Assembly: GCA_001940645.1 (NCBI GenBank)
Contig: MDVS01000006.1
Location: 66,653-130,652 of the forward strand
DNA: 64,000 nt
Direction: 5' to 3'
DNA from: Candidatus Heimdallarchaeota archaeon LC_3
GTDB lineage: Archaea > Asgardarchaeota > Heimdallarchaeia > Hodarchaeales > LC-3
Shown here piece by piece: positions 7,333 through 16,662 of this stretch (positions within the stretch are counted from its first letter, which is position 1; each line of letters begins with the position of its first letter). The translations under genes and the position numbers were made by a program. Under the pieces are notes generated by a model. That model made no database searches. It was given only the letters and a program-made list of their open reading frames with translations, and was not told where the DNA came from.

Positions 7333-8109
7333 ATGAGTGAAGCGGTTAAAAATATTTCAAATACTGGTAATACTGATTTAGAGATTATGAGTTTACTTGA
7401 AAGTGTAGGATTAACTAAAAATCAGGCACTAGCATATTTAGAATTAATTAAACGACAGAGTACAGAAGCTAGTGTTCTATGTGAGGAAACAGGAATAAAA
7501 AGTTCTAAAATTTATGGAATTTTGAGCAAATTAGAAAATTTAGGGTTAATAGTAGTTGAAACAACTAAACCCAAAAAATATCGTGTTTTATTATTAGAAG
7601 AAAGCTTAGAAAATTTTACTAATGTTATTAAAACAGAATATGAAACAAAAATTAAAATTTTAGATGAATTAAAGGTCAGGTTATCTCCATTATTTGATTC
7701 TATAACTTCTGTGACAGAGTTTGCTCTTATACTTAAGGGACAAAGACATGTATTTAATCACATAATTACAAAGCTAAATAACTCGGGGAAAAGTATCGTG
7801 TTTATTTCACCTAATATTAAACAATACGAGATATTTAAGGAAACTTTGAAGGAATTATCAAATGAAGGAATTTCAATACGAGTTGGAGTTCATACAACAA
7901 AACCATTAAATTTGGAAGATTCAAGTCCAATTGAATTTATATTAATGAGTTGTAAATTGTTTTATATTATAATTGATAACACTTACTTGATATGTGTCTC
8001 AGAGTGGGAGGATCCGAATTTGACCTACGCTATTGTCACGTCTGATCATAATTTAATTCATATGAGTAATAATTATCTTGAAAGCCCAACATGTCAAGTA
8101 AATCACTAA
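7333..8109 (+). CDS. TrmB-family transcriptional regulator
   Basis: The 258-residue protein starts with a winged helix (about 22-95: SVGLTKNQALAYLELI, then SSKIYGILSKLENLGLI), the hallmark of TrmB regulators. A short coiled linker and a C-terminal phospholipase-D-like effector fold follow (about 125-250, e.g. KSIVFISPNIKQYEIF). TrmB proteins are sugar- or effector-responsive activators and repressors. The adjacent MFS transporter shares an operator-like repeat with this promoter, so the transporter is the likely target and the gene probably controls itself. The C-terminal domain is shorter than in sugar-binding TrmB, so the ligand cannot be predicted. Confidence 0.85.
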   Translation: MSEAVKNISNTGNTDLEIMSLLESVGLTKNQALAYLELIKRQSTEASVLCEETGIKSSKIYGILSKLENLGLIVVETTKPKKYRVLLLEESLENFTNVIKTEYETKIKILDELKVRLSPLFDSITSVTEFALILKGQRHVFNHIITKLNNSGKSIVFISPNIKQYEIFKETLKELSNEGISIRVGVHTTKPLNLEDSSPIEFILMSCKLFYIIIDNTYLICVSEWEDPNLTYAIVTSDHNLIHMSNNYLESPTCQVNH

Positions 8110-8162
8110 TTGTTGATTTTCAATCCAGTTTCTTTGATTTGTAAATTCTTTTTTCTTCCTCT

Positions 8163-8182
8163 CTACTACCAATTAGTAGTAG
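8163..8182. promoter_or_regulatory. Putative TrmB operator at the MFS transporter promoter
   Basis: CTACTAC (8163-8169) and GTAGTAG (8176-8182) form a perfect 7-bp inverted repeat with a 6-base spacer. A TATA-like TATATAT lies just downstream near 8190. Placement upstream of the TATA box suits activation, in contrast to the downstream position at 7298-7317. Confidence 0.5.
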
Positions 8183-8243
8183 TAAATGTATATATTCTTT
8201 TCTTTGATATATTTCATTAGAAGTAATATCGAGGTGATTTTGA

Positions 8244-9590
8244 ATGATAACAATTTCCTTAGGTTCAATATTAGCATCAAAGAATTTATCTGATCAAACA
8301 CAGACAATCGTAATAAAATATTTTATTTTTTCAGCTTTAATGCGTGGAATATTTATGCTATCCAGTACATTCTATTTTTTGTTCATAGTAGAGTTGACAG
8401 GATTTGCTGAAGCTGCATTTTTGATAACAGTAGCATTTATCATTCAAGGTTTAATAGATTATCCTAGTGGAGCTCTTGGTGACAAAATAGGGCAGAAAAA
8501 AGTAATATTTATTGCATATTTGATTCATTCTATCGCCTTTGCTTCATTACTATTTATTAATTCTTTTAATTTTCTTATCATGATTTATCTTGCAGAAGCA
8601 ATTGCAAAATCATTAGAATCTGGTGCGATTAATTCTTGGTTTGATAATAATTACAAAATTACAGCATTAAATAAAGATAAAGACCATGAGATATATAAAG
8701 AAGCTAATTTTAGAATAGAAATGTTGATAGGAATATTTGCAAGCAGTATGTTCCTGTTAGGAGGAGTGTTGGCTTATTGGACTTTTCGAGAATTGATATT
8801 TGTTATTCAATCGATTTTAATGATTGTAATTGGGGTAATAATACTTCTAACATTAAATGATATTAAAACTAATGAAGAGAATAAACAGGAGAATTATTTA
8901 AGAATATTAACTGGGGGTATAGGACTTTTAATAAAAAGCCCTAGATTACTTATGTTCGTTGTAGGATCTATAATTCTTGCTACTCCTATTATCATTTGGA
9001 CGGAGTTAATTCTTTTTATCTTTTATTTTGGGTATACAGGTTCGGATGCTTCAGCAGGATTGTTTCGATTTATAGTATGGTTTTCATCCAGTCTTGTGGT
9101 AGGGATTGCAGGAATTTATTCAAAAAAACTAACTGCAAAAAAATCTCTTTATAAAATGCACTTAATACATTCTTTCCTATTCTTTGGGTCGTTTGCACTT
9201 ATTATTTTTCTATTTCCTTTAACTGACCAATTTTCATTATTTGCATTAGTCCTATCCCTAATTATATTCTCAATGGCAGCAATAATTCATTATTCATCAG
9301 ATATTTTAAAGAAAAGCGTGTACTTAGAACTTATACCAAATGAGAAAAGAAATTCATTCTATTCATTGATTCCGACTTTAACAATGCTTGTCTCATCACC
9401 TTTAATTTTCATATTTGGAATATTAATTACTACTCATGGATTAGTTATCTCGATTGTAGTATTGGCAACAATTGAAATTATTGGAGCTTTAGTAATAGGC
9501 ATAAGTTTTCACTTACCAGAAAAATGGAAGGCTTTTAATAAAATTCAACCTATTTTGTTGGCAAATCAAATTCATTGTTGCGTAAATTAG
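8244..9590 (+). CDS. Major facilitator superfamily transporter
   Basis: This encodes 448 residues with about 12 hydrophobic helices. The loop between helices 2 and 3 reads YPSGALGDKIGQKK, the conserved MFS motif A (G-x-L-x-D-x-x-G-x-K/R). The central cytoplasmic loop is charged (around 200-215, NDIKTNEENKQ). ATG at 8244 has GGTGA eight bases upstream. It lies directly behind the TrmB-type regulator with an operator in its promoter, so expression is probably ligand controlled. An 18-bp palindrome overlaps its stop codon. The substrate is unknown. Confidence 0.85.
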   Translation: MITISLGSILASKNLSDQTQTIVIKYFIFSALMRGIFMLSSTFYFLFIVELTGFAEAAFLITVAFIIQGLIDYPSGALGDKIGQKKVIFIAYLIHSIAFASLLFINSFNFLIMIYLAEAIAKSLESGAINSWFDNNYKITALNKDKDHEIYKEANFRIEMLIGIFASSMFLLGGVLAYWTFRELIFVIQSILMIVIGVIILLTLNDIKTNEENKQENYLRILTGGIGLLIKSPRLLMFVVGSIILATPIIIWTELILFIFYFGYTGSDASAGLFRFIVWFSSSLVVGIAGIYSKKLTAKKSLYKMHLIHSFLFFGSFALIIFLFPLTDQFSLFALVLSLIIFSMAAIIHYSSDILKKSVYLELIPNEKRNSFYSLIPTLTMLVSSPLIFIFGILITTHGLVISIVVLATIEIIGALVIGISFHLPEKWKAFNKIQPILLANQIHCCVN

Positions 9591-9602
9591 GTAAACCTAA
9601 TT
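9585..9602. promoter_or_regulatory. 18-bp palindrome AATTAGGT-AA-ACCTAATT
   Basis: Perfect 8-bp arms with an AA centre overlap the stop codon of the MFS gene, 103 bases before the small exported protein. The core TTAGGT-nn-ACCTAA recurs at 63420-63433 before the cox genes. The core resembles DtxR/MntR-type metal-regulator sites from general knowledge; that link is inference. Confidence 0.4.
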
Positions 9603-9643
9603 ATATACTTTTATCATTCCTCACATACATTTATATACACTAA

Positions 9644-9660
9644 ATGTATAAATTATACAT
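9644..9660. promoter_or_regulatory. 17-base inverted repeat ATGTATA-AAT-TATACAT
   Basis: Perfect 7-bp arms with a 3-base centre lie 44 bases before the start at 9705 and overlap the region where a TATA box is expected. It could be an operator for the small exported protein, or chance in AT-rich DNA. Confidence 0.3.
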
Positions 9661-9704
9661 ACTAAAATAAAACTATATTTCACAATAAAATGGTGAAACA
9701 AATC

Positions 9705-10082
9705 ATGGTAAAACAAATAGTAGTTGTTGCATTACTCCTCGGATCAGTAATGAGTGTTGGAATTTTTGGAACTGTTTTGTTCCTAGGTCAGTCAGGATGT
9801 CCTCCTGCATTACATTTATCAATGGTAAATGATGAAAATTATTATGTTCAAGAAGGATTAATCATAAATATAACTGATATTGATTTGGAAGAACGATCAA
9901 AATTAAAAACTGCTTTGGATAACCTAATCACTTCTGGTGAATCTTTTTATTCACAAGAATTAACGATTGAGGATCAAAACAGTATAATTGACTTCTTAAA
10001 AGAAATATCGGGTGATAACAGTTTTGATTTTGTTATATTTTATAAGACAAAATATGTAAGCTTTGGTATTGTTAATTGTTAA
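9705..10082 (+). CDS. Small exported or membrane-anchored protein
   Basis: The 125-residue product has a basic N-terminus and one hydrophobic segment (about 4-27, VVVALLLGSVMSVG), then a polar domain of about 95 residues with two cysteines (one just after the segment, one at the C-terminus). This suggests an extracytoplasmic domain with a possible disulfide or, less likely, a lipid anchor. ATG 9705 has GGTGA eight bases upstream; an in-frame ATG at 9690 would duplicate the first five residues and overlaps the ribosome site. Two palindromes upstream suggest regulation. I do not recognise the family. Confidence 0.65.
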   Translation: MVKQIVVVALLLGSVMSVGIFGTVLFLGQSGCPPALHLSMVNDENYYVQEGLIINITDIDLEERSKLKTALDNLITSGESFYSQELTIEDQNSIIDFLKEISGDNSFDFVIFYKTKYVSFGIVNC

Positions 10083-10255
10083 TTGATAATTTTAAAAATA
10101 TTGTTAATTTTATTTATTTATTTATCCTTATCCTCAAATAAGATTTTTTTACAATTACCTTTAATAATCATTTCGATTCAAAAAATCTCTTACATAAACA
10201 TGAGAGAAATATAATTGAATTCTAGAAAGAATTGTAATTCTTTAAATTTTAGCAT

Positions 10256-12844
10256 TTAGTTAACTTTTTCAATAAGTATTTCTTCATTTCTCAATTTTGC
10301 TTCCAAAATTGTTTGCTCGGTTAGTTGATGAGAAAGGAGATAATCAGCAATTGGGTTTTGTAGATATTTTTGTATTGCTCTTCTAAGTGGGCGTGCTCCA
10401 TATGCTGGATCATATCCCTGCCCGGCAAGAAATGTTTTAACATCTTCAGATACTTTTAATATAATATTTTGATCTTGTAGTTGTTTTTGAACTATTTCTA
10501 ATTGAATTTCAACAATATCTAGCATTTGATCAAGAGTTAAAGATTTGAAAACAACGATATCGTCAATACGGTTAATGAATTCAGGTCGGAAATGATGACG
10601 TAATTCTCCTTTAACAGCATTCTCAATTTCTTTATAAGTAGCCTTTTGAGATGTTAAATCAAAAATCAACTGACTTCCAATATTAGATGTGGCAATAATT
10701 ACCGTATTCTTGAAATTCACAACACGTCCCTTTGAGTCTGTGAGTCGTGCATCATCAAGGATTTGTAAAAGCATATTAAAAACATCAGGATGTGCTTTTT
10801 CTATTTCATCCAGAAGAATTACTGAATAAGGTTTTCGCCTAACTGCTTCAGTTAGTTGTCCACCTTCTTCATAACCAACATAACCAGGGGGAGCACCAAT
10901 TAATTTAGCCACTGAATGTTTTTCCATATATTCAGACATATCTATTCGAATCATCATTTGTTCGGAATCAAAAAGGAATTCTGCTAATGCTTTAGTTAAT
11001 TCTGTTTTTCCAACACCTGTTGGTCCTAGAAATAAGAAGCTTCCTAAAGGACGGCCTTGTGGATTAAGACCAGCACGTGCTCTTCTTATTGTTTCACTTA
11101 AAGATTTAATTGCAATGTCTTGGCCTATAACACGGGAAGACAACACTTCCTCCATATGAATAAGTTTATCCGATTCCTCTTTTCCTATTCTCTTTACTGG
11201 TATTCCTGTCCATTGGGCTACTACTTCTGCAATATCTTCTTCCCCGACTTCCTCGTTTAATAACGATCCTTGTTCTTGTGCTTTCTCCAGTTCTTTTTTA
11301 TAATCTGTTAGTTGTTTTTCAAGGTCTGGTAAAGATCCATATTGCAGTCTTCCTACTTTTTCTAGGTCTACAGCTCGTTGTGCAAGTTCAATTTCTAGTT
11401 TAATTTTTTCAATTTCTTCCTTAGCAACAGATATCTTATCGATGATTCTTTTTTCATTTTCCCATTTCAGTTTAGTTTTTGCGAGTTCAGCATTCAAAGT
11501 TTCCAATTCATTTTCGATTACTTCTAATCTTCTTTTAGCTGAAGAATCAGACTCTCTTTTGATGACATTCCTTTCCACTTCTAGTTGACGAACTTTCCGA
11601 ATTAATTCATCAACTTCTGAAGGCATTGATTGAATCTCCATAGAAAGTTTAGCTGCCGCTTCATCCATTAAATCAATTGCTTTGTCAGGAAGGAATCTAT
11701 CACTGATATATCGATTGGATAGTGTAGCAGCTGCAATTATTGCCTCATCTTGAATCCTTACTCCATGGTGAACCTCATATCGCTCTTTTAATCCTCGTAG
11801 AATAGAAATTGTTTCCTCTACAGTTGGTTGGTCAACAGGAACCGGTTGAAATCTACGTTCCAATGCAGCATCTTTCTCGATATACTTACGATATTCATCT
11901 CTGGTAGTAGCTCCCACACAATGTAATTCTCCACGTGCTAATGCAGGCTTCAGTAAATTACTGGCATCCATTGCTCCTTCTGCTGCTCCTGCACCAACGA
12001 CGGTATGTAACTCATCGATAAAAAGAATAATATTCCCATCAGATTTATCTATCTCTTTTAGTACAGTTTTCAATCTATCTTCAAATTCTCCTCGGTATTT
12101 AGTTCCTGCTATCAATGCTCCCATATCTAAAGCAAGAACTTGCTTGTTTTTTAGTGATTCAGGAACGTCTTTTCTAGCGATTCTCTGAGCTAGACCCTCA
12201 GCAATAGCAGTTTTTCCAGTTCCGGGGTCTCCTACGAGTACCGGATTATTCTTAGTTCTACGAGATAATACATGAATTACTCTTCTGATTTCTTCATCAC
12301 GACCAATAACAGGATCAAGTTTGTTTTCATAAGCGAGATCTGTTAAATTACGTGTGTATTTTGAAAGCGCTTGATATTTATTCTCAGCTTCCGGATCAGT
12401 AACTCGTGAAGCACCTCGAATATCTTTTATCGCTCTCAATAAATTTTGGTATGTTGCACCATGATTTTTGAGTATTATTGCACTCTCCTTTCCTTCTTTA
12501 GCGATTCCAAGTAATAGATGATCAATTGCAACATATTCGTCATTCATCTGATGAGCTTGCTTTTCTGCTTCTTCAAGTGATTTTCTAGCAGATGTAGAAA
12601 CTTCTGGGCTTGATCCTCCACTCACTCTTGGTTGTCGTTCGATCAAATCATTGATTTCTTGTTTTAATGATTGATTATTTACTCCATTCTTTAATAAAAT
12701 AGGATTAATAATATCTTCTTGATTTAATAATGCAAAAAGCAAATGATAAGGCTCAATTTGTGCATTTCCTAATGAATCTGACTTTGATTGTGCTTCTGTA
12801 ACTACTTCTTGTGCTTTATATGTGAATTTTCTAAGGTTAACCAT
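10256..12844 (-). CDS. clpB: ClpB disaggregase (Hsp100)
   Basis: This encodes 862 residues, full length for ClpB. It has the Clp-N repeat domain (1-145), AAA+ domain 1 with Walker A GDPGTGKT and Walker B ILFIDELH, the long coiled-coil middle domain (about 400-520) that distinguishes ClpB from ClpA/C, and AAA+ domain 2 with GPTGVGKT and DEIEKAH, plus the ClpB C-terminal domain ([16 protein letters not shown]). ClpB threads aggregated proteins through its pore, normally with Hsp70/DnaK. It lies 15 bases downstream of the DnaJ-like gene behind GGAGG and follows three Hsp20 genes, so it is part of a heat-shock cluster. No dnaK is in the window. It was probably acquired from bacteria, a known pattern for archaeal ClpB. 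Confidence 0.96.
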   Translation of the reverse strand: MVNLRKFTYKAQEVVTEAQSKSDSLGNAQIEPYHLLFALLNQEDIINPILLKNGVNNQSLKQEINDLIERQPRVSGGSSPEVSTSARKSLEEAEKQAHQMNDEYVAIDHLLLGIAKEGKESAIILKNHGATYQNLLRAIKDIRGASRVTDPEAENKYQALSKYTRNLTDLAYENKLDPVIGRDEEIRRVIHVLSRRTKNNPVLVGDPGTGKTAIAEGLAQRIARKDVPESLKNKQVLALDMGALIAGTKYRGEFEDRLKTVLKEIDKSDGNIILFIDELHTVVGAGAAEGAMDASNLLKPALARGELHCVGATTRDEYRKYIEKDAALERRFQPVPVDQPTVEETISILRGLKERYEVHHGVRIQDEAIIAAATLSNRYISDRFLPDKAIDLMDEAAAKLSMEIQSMPSEVDELIRKVRQLEVERNVIKRESDSSAKRRLEVIENELETLNAELAKTKLKWENEKRIIDKISVAKEEIEKIKLEIELAQRAVDLEKVGRLQYGSLPDLEKQLTDYKKELEKAQEQGSLLNEEVGEEDIAEVVAQWTGIPVKRIGKEESDKLIHMEEVLSSRVIGQDIAIKSLSETIRRARAGLNPQGRPLGSFLFLGPTGVGKTELTKALAEFLFDSEQMMIRIDMSEYMEKHSVAKLIGAPPGYVGYEEGGQLTEAVRRKPYSVILLDEIEKAHPDVFNMLLQILDDARLTDSKGRVVNFKNTVIIATSNIGSQLIFDLTSQKATYKEIENAVKGELRHHFRPEFINRIDDIVVFKSLTLDQMLDIVEIQLEIVQKQLQDQNIILKVSEDVKTFLAGQGYDPAYGARPLRRAIQKYLQNPIADYLLSHQLTEQTILEAKLRNEEILIEKVN

Positions 12845-12859
12845 TTTTTAATCCTCCAT

Positions 12860-13732
12860 TCATTTTTCTAATAAACTCACCAATAGATTCCCATCAGGAT
12901 TAATTCCTTTTCCTATAATACGTAATTTTTGACCTGATTTACTACCTACTGGAATTTTAATAATTAGTGATAATAAAGGAAGCCGAATTTTACCACCATC
13001 ATTTAATAAATTTTGTGGTAATCTGAGTTTTATCTCAATATTGTTCTTTACAACCTTAATATCAGAATTTTGGGTACCTATTTCAATTGTGATATGATAT
13101 TTCCCATCAATTTTTAATGTTGTTCCGTTAGCAATTCCTGGGGGAATTGTTAATCGTTGTATTTTTGGGGAGTTATTGATTTGAAATTCTTTTACTGTTC
13201 CTTCTAGAGCTTCTTTCAATGTTATTGGTAAGATATAGTTTGATTGAGAGCGTTTGATATAATCAATATCTCTCCCATGAATAGAAATTTCGTGATAATC
13301 TTCATAGTCGTCATTAAAGAAATCATCTATAAAAAAAGATGAACTTTGATAACGATTTCTTCCTGATCTGAATGAATAGGAGTCAAATCCAGGACCAAAG
13401 AATTCTCTAAAAATTTCATAAGGATCTATTGTCATTTTGCTTGTATACACAGTTTGATTAGGGCCATACTGACTTGGATGTTGAAAACCTGCATCAAAAG
13501 CTGCCCAACCAAATCGGTCATACATTTTGCGCTTTTCAGAATCTGATATGATGGAATAAGCCTCTCCTATCTCTTTGAACTTTGTTTCTGCTCTTTTAGG
13601 GTCTATTCCTTTTCTTTTAGCCGAATCTGGATGAAATTTCATAGCCAGCTTGCGATAGGCTTTTTTAATTTCCTTATTACTAGCCTTTGATGTAACCCCT
13701 AGTATTTCGTAGCAGTTTTTTTTTTTAGCCAA
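12860..13732 (-). CDS. DnaJ/CbpA-type co-chaperone without a zinc finger
   Basis: The protein has an N-terminal J domain ([23 protein letters not shown] motif in KFHPDSAK, then YDRFGW), a Gly/Phe/Tyr/Asp-rich linker (about 80-165) and the two beta domains of the DnaJ substrate-binding region ([18 protein letters not shown] to the end). The CxxCxGxG zinc finger is absent, so it is type II (CbpA/DjlA-like). I prefer the TTG at 13732 because GGAG lies six bases upstream and the product then starts M-A-K-K, as DnaJ proteins do; an ATG at 13744 would overlap that ribosome site. It directly precedes clpB. Confidence 0.85.
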   Translation of the reverse strand: MAKKKNCYEILGVTSKASNKEIKKAYRKLAMKFHPDSAKRKGIDPKRAETKFKEIGEAYSIISDSEKRKMYDRFGWAAFDAGFQHPSQYGPNQTVYTSKMTIDPYEIFREFFGPGFDSYSFRSGRNRYQSSSFFIDDFFNDDYEDYHEISIHGRDIDYIKRSQSNYILPITLKEALEGTVKEFQINNSPKIQRLTIPPGIANGTTLKIDGKYHITIEIGTQNSDIKVVKNNIEIKLRLPQNLLNDGGKIRLPLLSLIIKIPVGSKSGQKLRIIGKGINPDGNLLVSLLEK

Positions 13733-13776
13733 GAAGATCTCCATCCGTATTATTAAAATAGTTGTTGAGTGTATTC

Positions 13777-13788
13777 GACTGAACAGTC
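13777..13788. promoter_or_regulatory. Palindrome GACTG-AA-CAGTC upstream of dnaJ-clpB
   Basis: A perfect inverted repeat with a 2-base centre lies 44 bases upstream of the chosen dnaJ-like start, in the only sizeable gap inside the heat-shock cluster. It may be an operator for a separate dnaJ-clpB promoter. A second element, GAGGG-TTTT-CCCTC near 13845-13860, lies just after the Hsp20 stop and may end that transcript. Confidence 0.35.
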
Positions 13789-13874
13789 AAGCAAGAAAAT
13801 TTCTTTGAATTTTATTGAGAGTGTTAGATATAGGAAGTGAGAGAGGGTTTTCCCTCCCAATTTTGCAAGGTTAT

Positions 13875-14252
13875 TTAGGTTATTTGCACGTCATACTTCT
13901 TTGGAACGTCTTTTTTAATTTTCAAAGTTAAAATTCCATCTTCATATTTTGCTGTTATTGAATCTGGTTTGATTTTGTGTCTAAAGTAGAATTCTCTTTT
14001 ATAGGCTATGGAATCATCGTTTTCTTTTGCATCTTTTGTGAAAAATGCAATAGATCTTTCTGTTGACTTTAATTGGATAAGATCTTTCTTTAAACCAGGA
14101 GTTTCAATTTTCAACTCTATCGTATCAGTTTCGTCATCGTAATTGGAAGCGTAATAAGGAACACGATAGGAATCAGTCTCTTCTTCAGAATATTCTGAAG
14201 TTAAATCCATAAATTTTGGAAAAAATTGTCTAACTAATGACATAATATTCAC
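13875..14252 (-). CDS. Hsp20/alpha-crystallin small heat-shock protein
   Basis: The 125-residue protein has an alpha-crystallin domain covering about 35-125 (IELKIETPGLKKDLIQLK, then YEDGILTLKIKKDVPKKYDV). The A-x-x-x-x-G-x-L motif appears as AKYEDGILTL. It is closely related to the next gene upstream, with which it shares the ending KKDVPKKYDV, pointing to tandem duplication. The usual C-terminal I-x-I/V anchor is replaced by this ending. It binds unfolded proteins without ATP; oligomeric state is unknown. Confidence 0.88.
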   Translation of the reverse strand: MNIMSLVRQFFPKFMDLTSEYSEEETDSYRVPYYASNYDDETDTIELKIETPGLKKDLIQLKSTERSIAFFTKDAKENDDSIAYKREFYFRHKIKPDSITAKYEDGILTLKIKKDVPKKYDVQIT

Positions 14253-14297
14253 CGTTTATTTTGTTTTTATATCTTATTTTATTTTATAGTTTAACGT

Positions 14298-14690
14298 TTA
14301 ATCGACGTTAACATCGTATTTTTTTGGCACATCTTTTTTGATTGTTAATTTCAGTGTTCCATCAGCATAGGAGGCTATTATAGAGTCTCCCTTAATTTTA
14401 TGATGAAATCTAAAGTGTCTTTTGTATCTTGGAGAAGTTTTATCTTCTTCATTTACGACAGTAGACAAAGAAAGTGTTTTATCGGAACTAGAAATCTTAA
14501 TATCTTCTTTTTTAATTCCAGGAAGCTCAACGGTTAAATTAAGCAGATCATTTTCTTCATCAAATTCGTAGTAAGATTTTGGTATTCGTGTCAAATCATC
14601 TTGTTCGGTACCAGAAAATCCATGTTGGAAATATCTGGGCATAAATGCTGGTTTACAGTAATTATAGTTGTACATTCTCATAATATTCAC
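14298..14690 (-). CDS. Hsp20/alpha-crystallin small heat-shock protein
   Basis: This encodes 130 residues with a short Tyr/Phe-rich N-terminal arm and an alpha-crystallin domain (about 42-130): LNLTVELPGIKKEDIKIS, then ASYADGTLKLTIKKDVPKKY. The G-x-L motif and conserved P-G-I are present. It is the paralogue of 13875-14252 and lies 12 bases downstream of a third Hsp20 gene. The three are probably one transcript. Confidence 0.88.
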   Translation of the reverse strand: MNIMRMYNYNYCKPAFMPRYFQHGFSGTEQDDLTRIPKSYYEFDEENDLLNLTVELPGIKKEDIKISSSDKTLSLSTVVNEEDKTSPRYKRHFRFHHKIKGDSIIASYADGTLKLTIKKDVPKKYDVNVD

Positions 14691-14702
14691 AGTATATTAA
14701 AT

Positions 14703-15284
14703 TTAATTAACTTTAACTTTAAATCCTGAATCATTATTTTCTTTATTTGCAATATCGATGCGAATTTCTAAAACACCATTATTATAAGTTGCCTTAATTG
14801 ATTTCGGATCAATTTCAACATCGAGTGGTATGAATTTTGCAAAATTTCTTGCTGATAGTTTCAAACCATCACGCTTAGCTTTTAAATCAATATCTTCTTT
14901 TTTAATTCCCGGTAACTCAGCTAGAATTCTGATTTTATCCTCTTCTTCAATGATGTCAATGAAAGGTTCTCGGATGTGATTATTCTCTAAACCTGATTCT
15001 ATATTTGCTGTCTTACCTCCACCTACTAGATTTAATCCTCCGGGTGGATTTATATTACCCCACATTTTTGTTTGTGGAACTCCATCTGGGCCTATAAAAC
15101 TTGAAAAACCCCAAAACATTCTCCCAAGCTCTTTCAATTTTTCTTGAGCTTCGGGTTCATTCAACCAATCCATTTCTGGAAATGTTGGAAAATCACCAGA
15201 TTGAAAGAATTCTTCAAAGGATTCAATAAAATTATTGAAAAAGTCTTTACGATTATTTTTTTTGTTATTACTTTCTTCAGACAT
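14703..15284 (-). CDS. Hsp20-family protein with a long N-terminal arm
   Basis: This encodes 193 residues. Residues 1-105 are a long arm with Phe/acidic N-terminus (NFIESFEEFFQSGDFPTF) and a Gly/Pro-rich middle, resembling archaeal Hsp20 proteins annotated with gas-vesicle-like arms. The alpha-crystallin domain occupies about 108-193 (IRILAELPGIKKEDIDLK, then ATYNNGVLEIRI). It is the first gene of the heat-shock cluster, with GGTGA upstream of its ATG, and is less similar to the two downstream copies than they are to each other. Confidence 0.85.
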   Translation of the reverse strand: MSEESNNKKNNRKDFFNNFIESFEEFFQSGDFPTFPEMDWLNEPEAQEKLKELGRMFWGFSSFIGPDGVPQTKMWGNINPPGGLNLVGGGKTANIESGLENNHIREPFIDIIEEEDKIRILAELPGIKKEDIDLKAKRDGLKLSARNFAKFIPLDVEIDPKSIKATYNNGVLEIRIDIANKENNDSGFKVKVN

Positions 15285-15596
15285 GAATTATCACCTTTTT
15301 GATTGAGAGATCAAATTATTTAACAATTATACTATTAGTATATTTGAGTATTTAAACATTCTCGTATTAACTAAAAGTATATTTGATTGATTATTACTTA
15401 AAAAGTGAATTAAAGGTTAAAATTTTCCTAGTAGAGCAAATAAAGCTATTTTTAAACATAAAAATTTAAATAAAGTTAATTAATATAATTATAATTAGAA
15501 ACGTTAACCAAAAAAATCAATAAAAAATAAATTTCAACTATCAAGACTTTCTTTGAATATCCAAGCAGCTTATTATTACATGGACCCAGGATTAGC
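15285..15596. promoter_or_regulatory. Intergenic region with the heat-shock cluster promoter
   Basis: No gene is seen in these 312 bases. The part next to 15284 should hold the promoter of the Hsp20 cluster; it contains the inverted repeat ATACTA-T-TAGTAT at 15329-15341, about 45 bases before the start codon, which may be the TATA region or an operator. The remainder is very AT-rich and lies at the 3' end of the DMT transporter gene. Confidence 0.35.
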
Positions 15597-16547
15597 TTAA
15601 GGTTTTGAAGATTTCCAAATACCTATAATCATTGCTATTAGAATTAGAAATCCTCCTATTATCACTGATGTTCCATAAAATACTCCTAAAAATAATACAT
15701 CTATAAGCAGTGGTATTAGAACTTGCATTAATAGTAGTAATGTTACAATATTAGCTGAAATGTATTTTATTGCAATAAAATATCCAATAAAAGGAATTAT
15801 TGTTGAAATTATTGCTAACAAAATTATCCAGAACCATGAACTTTGAGGAATTGATTCAAAAGATGAGAAACTGAACGTGAATGTTGTAGCAAATAATGCT
15901 ACTAATAATGTTACAACATAAAATACTGTTAGTGGATTATTATCAGGATTAATTTGTCTCATGTACTTTGATGACGCCAACAAGTAGAATGAGTAAAAGA
16001 ATGCAGACCATAATAATATAATCATTCCAAAATTGATATTTGTAAATAAACTGGCTATATTACCATTAGACGCTATTAATACTACTCCAATTAAAGCACC
16101 AATCGTTCCAATGAATTGAAAAGAAGTAAACTTCTCATTTAAGAATTTGATTGCAAGTATTGGGACTATTACAACAAACAACAATGAAATTAATGTTCCC
16201 AATCCTGCAGAAACCGTTTCTAATCCAATGTATTGAAAGGTGAGTCCTAAAGTTTCGAATAAAGCAATAGACCATATCCATTTATTTTTCAATAAATTTA
16301 TTAAATTTTTTTGGTTAACAAATAAGATAATGGGAGTAATCAAAATAGTAGAAGTTAAGAATCTTAAGGATAAAAACGGAAGAGACGTAATATTCTTTAA
16401 TCCCAAGGAGATAAACGTTCCTGATAATCCCCATCCTATAATTGCTAAAATTAGTGCTATAAATGAAAAAATGACTGGATCATTATGTTTTTTTAAAATA
16501 AAATCTAATTTAATTTGTTTAGATTGAATGGTTTTTGTTCTGATCAT
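15597..16547 (-). CDS. DMT-superfamily (EamA) transporter
   Basis: This encodes 316 residues with ten hydrophobic helices in two five-helix EamA repeats (about 28-160 and 170-310). The start of repeat 1 shows the family's W-G-x-x-G-x pattern (IIGWGLSGTFISLGL). EamA proteins export amino acids, sugars or other metabolites across the cytoplasmic membrane. The gene is divergent from a bacterioopsin-activator-type regulator, and two copies of a palindromic operator lie between them, so it is the likely regulated target. Confidence 0.85.
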   Translation of the reverse strand: MIRTKTIQSKQIKLDFILKKHNDPVIFSFIALILAIIGWGLSGTFISLGLKNITSLPFLSLRFLTSTILITPIILFVNQKNLINLLKNKWIWSIALFETLGLTFQYIGLETVSAGLGTLISLLFVVIVPILAIKFLNEKFTSFQFIGTIGALIGVVLIASNGNIASLFTNINFGMIILLWSAFFYSFYLLASSKYMRQINPDNNPLTVFYVVTLLVALFATTFTFSFSSFESIPQSSWFWIILLAIISTIIPFIGYFIAIKYISANIVTLLLLMQVLIPLLIDVLFLGVFYGTSVIIGGFLILIAMIIGIWKSSKP

Positions 16548-16586
16548 ATTTGAGCTATTAGAAATTGAATTCTTCTCTTTTACTTG

Positions 16587-16624
16587 GTCTCCTAGGCAAC
16601 TATTTATTGAGTTGCCTAGGCAAC
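16587..16624. promoter_or_regulatory. Twin palindromic operators in a divergent promoter
   Basis: GTTGCCTAGGCAAC at 16611-16624 is a perfect 14-bp palindrome. GTCTCCTAGGCAAC at 16587-16600 matches it at 12 of 14 positions. Their centres are 24 bases apart. Seen together, CCTAGGCAACT (16591-16601) and AGTTGCCTAGG (16610-16620) also form an 11-bp inverted repeat. They sit between the DMT transporter start (16547) and the Bat-type regulator start (16663), so the regulator is the obvious candidate binder. Confidence 0.6.
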
Positions 16625-16662
16625 AAGTGAAAATATTAATACTCTTAAATTATAATAATTTT

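Noticed and set aside
16528..16662. Longer N-terminus for the Bat-type regulator
   Set aside because: It would overlap the start of the divergent transporter and translate through the twin palindromes; ATG 16663 is preferred.
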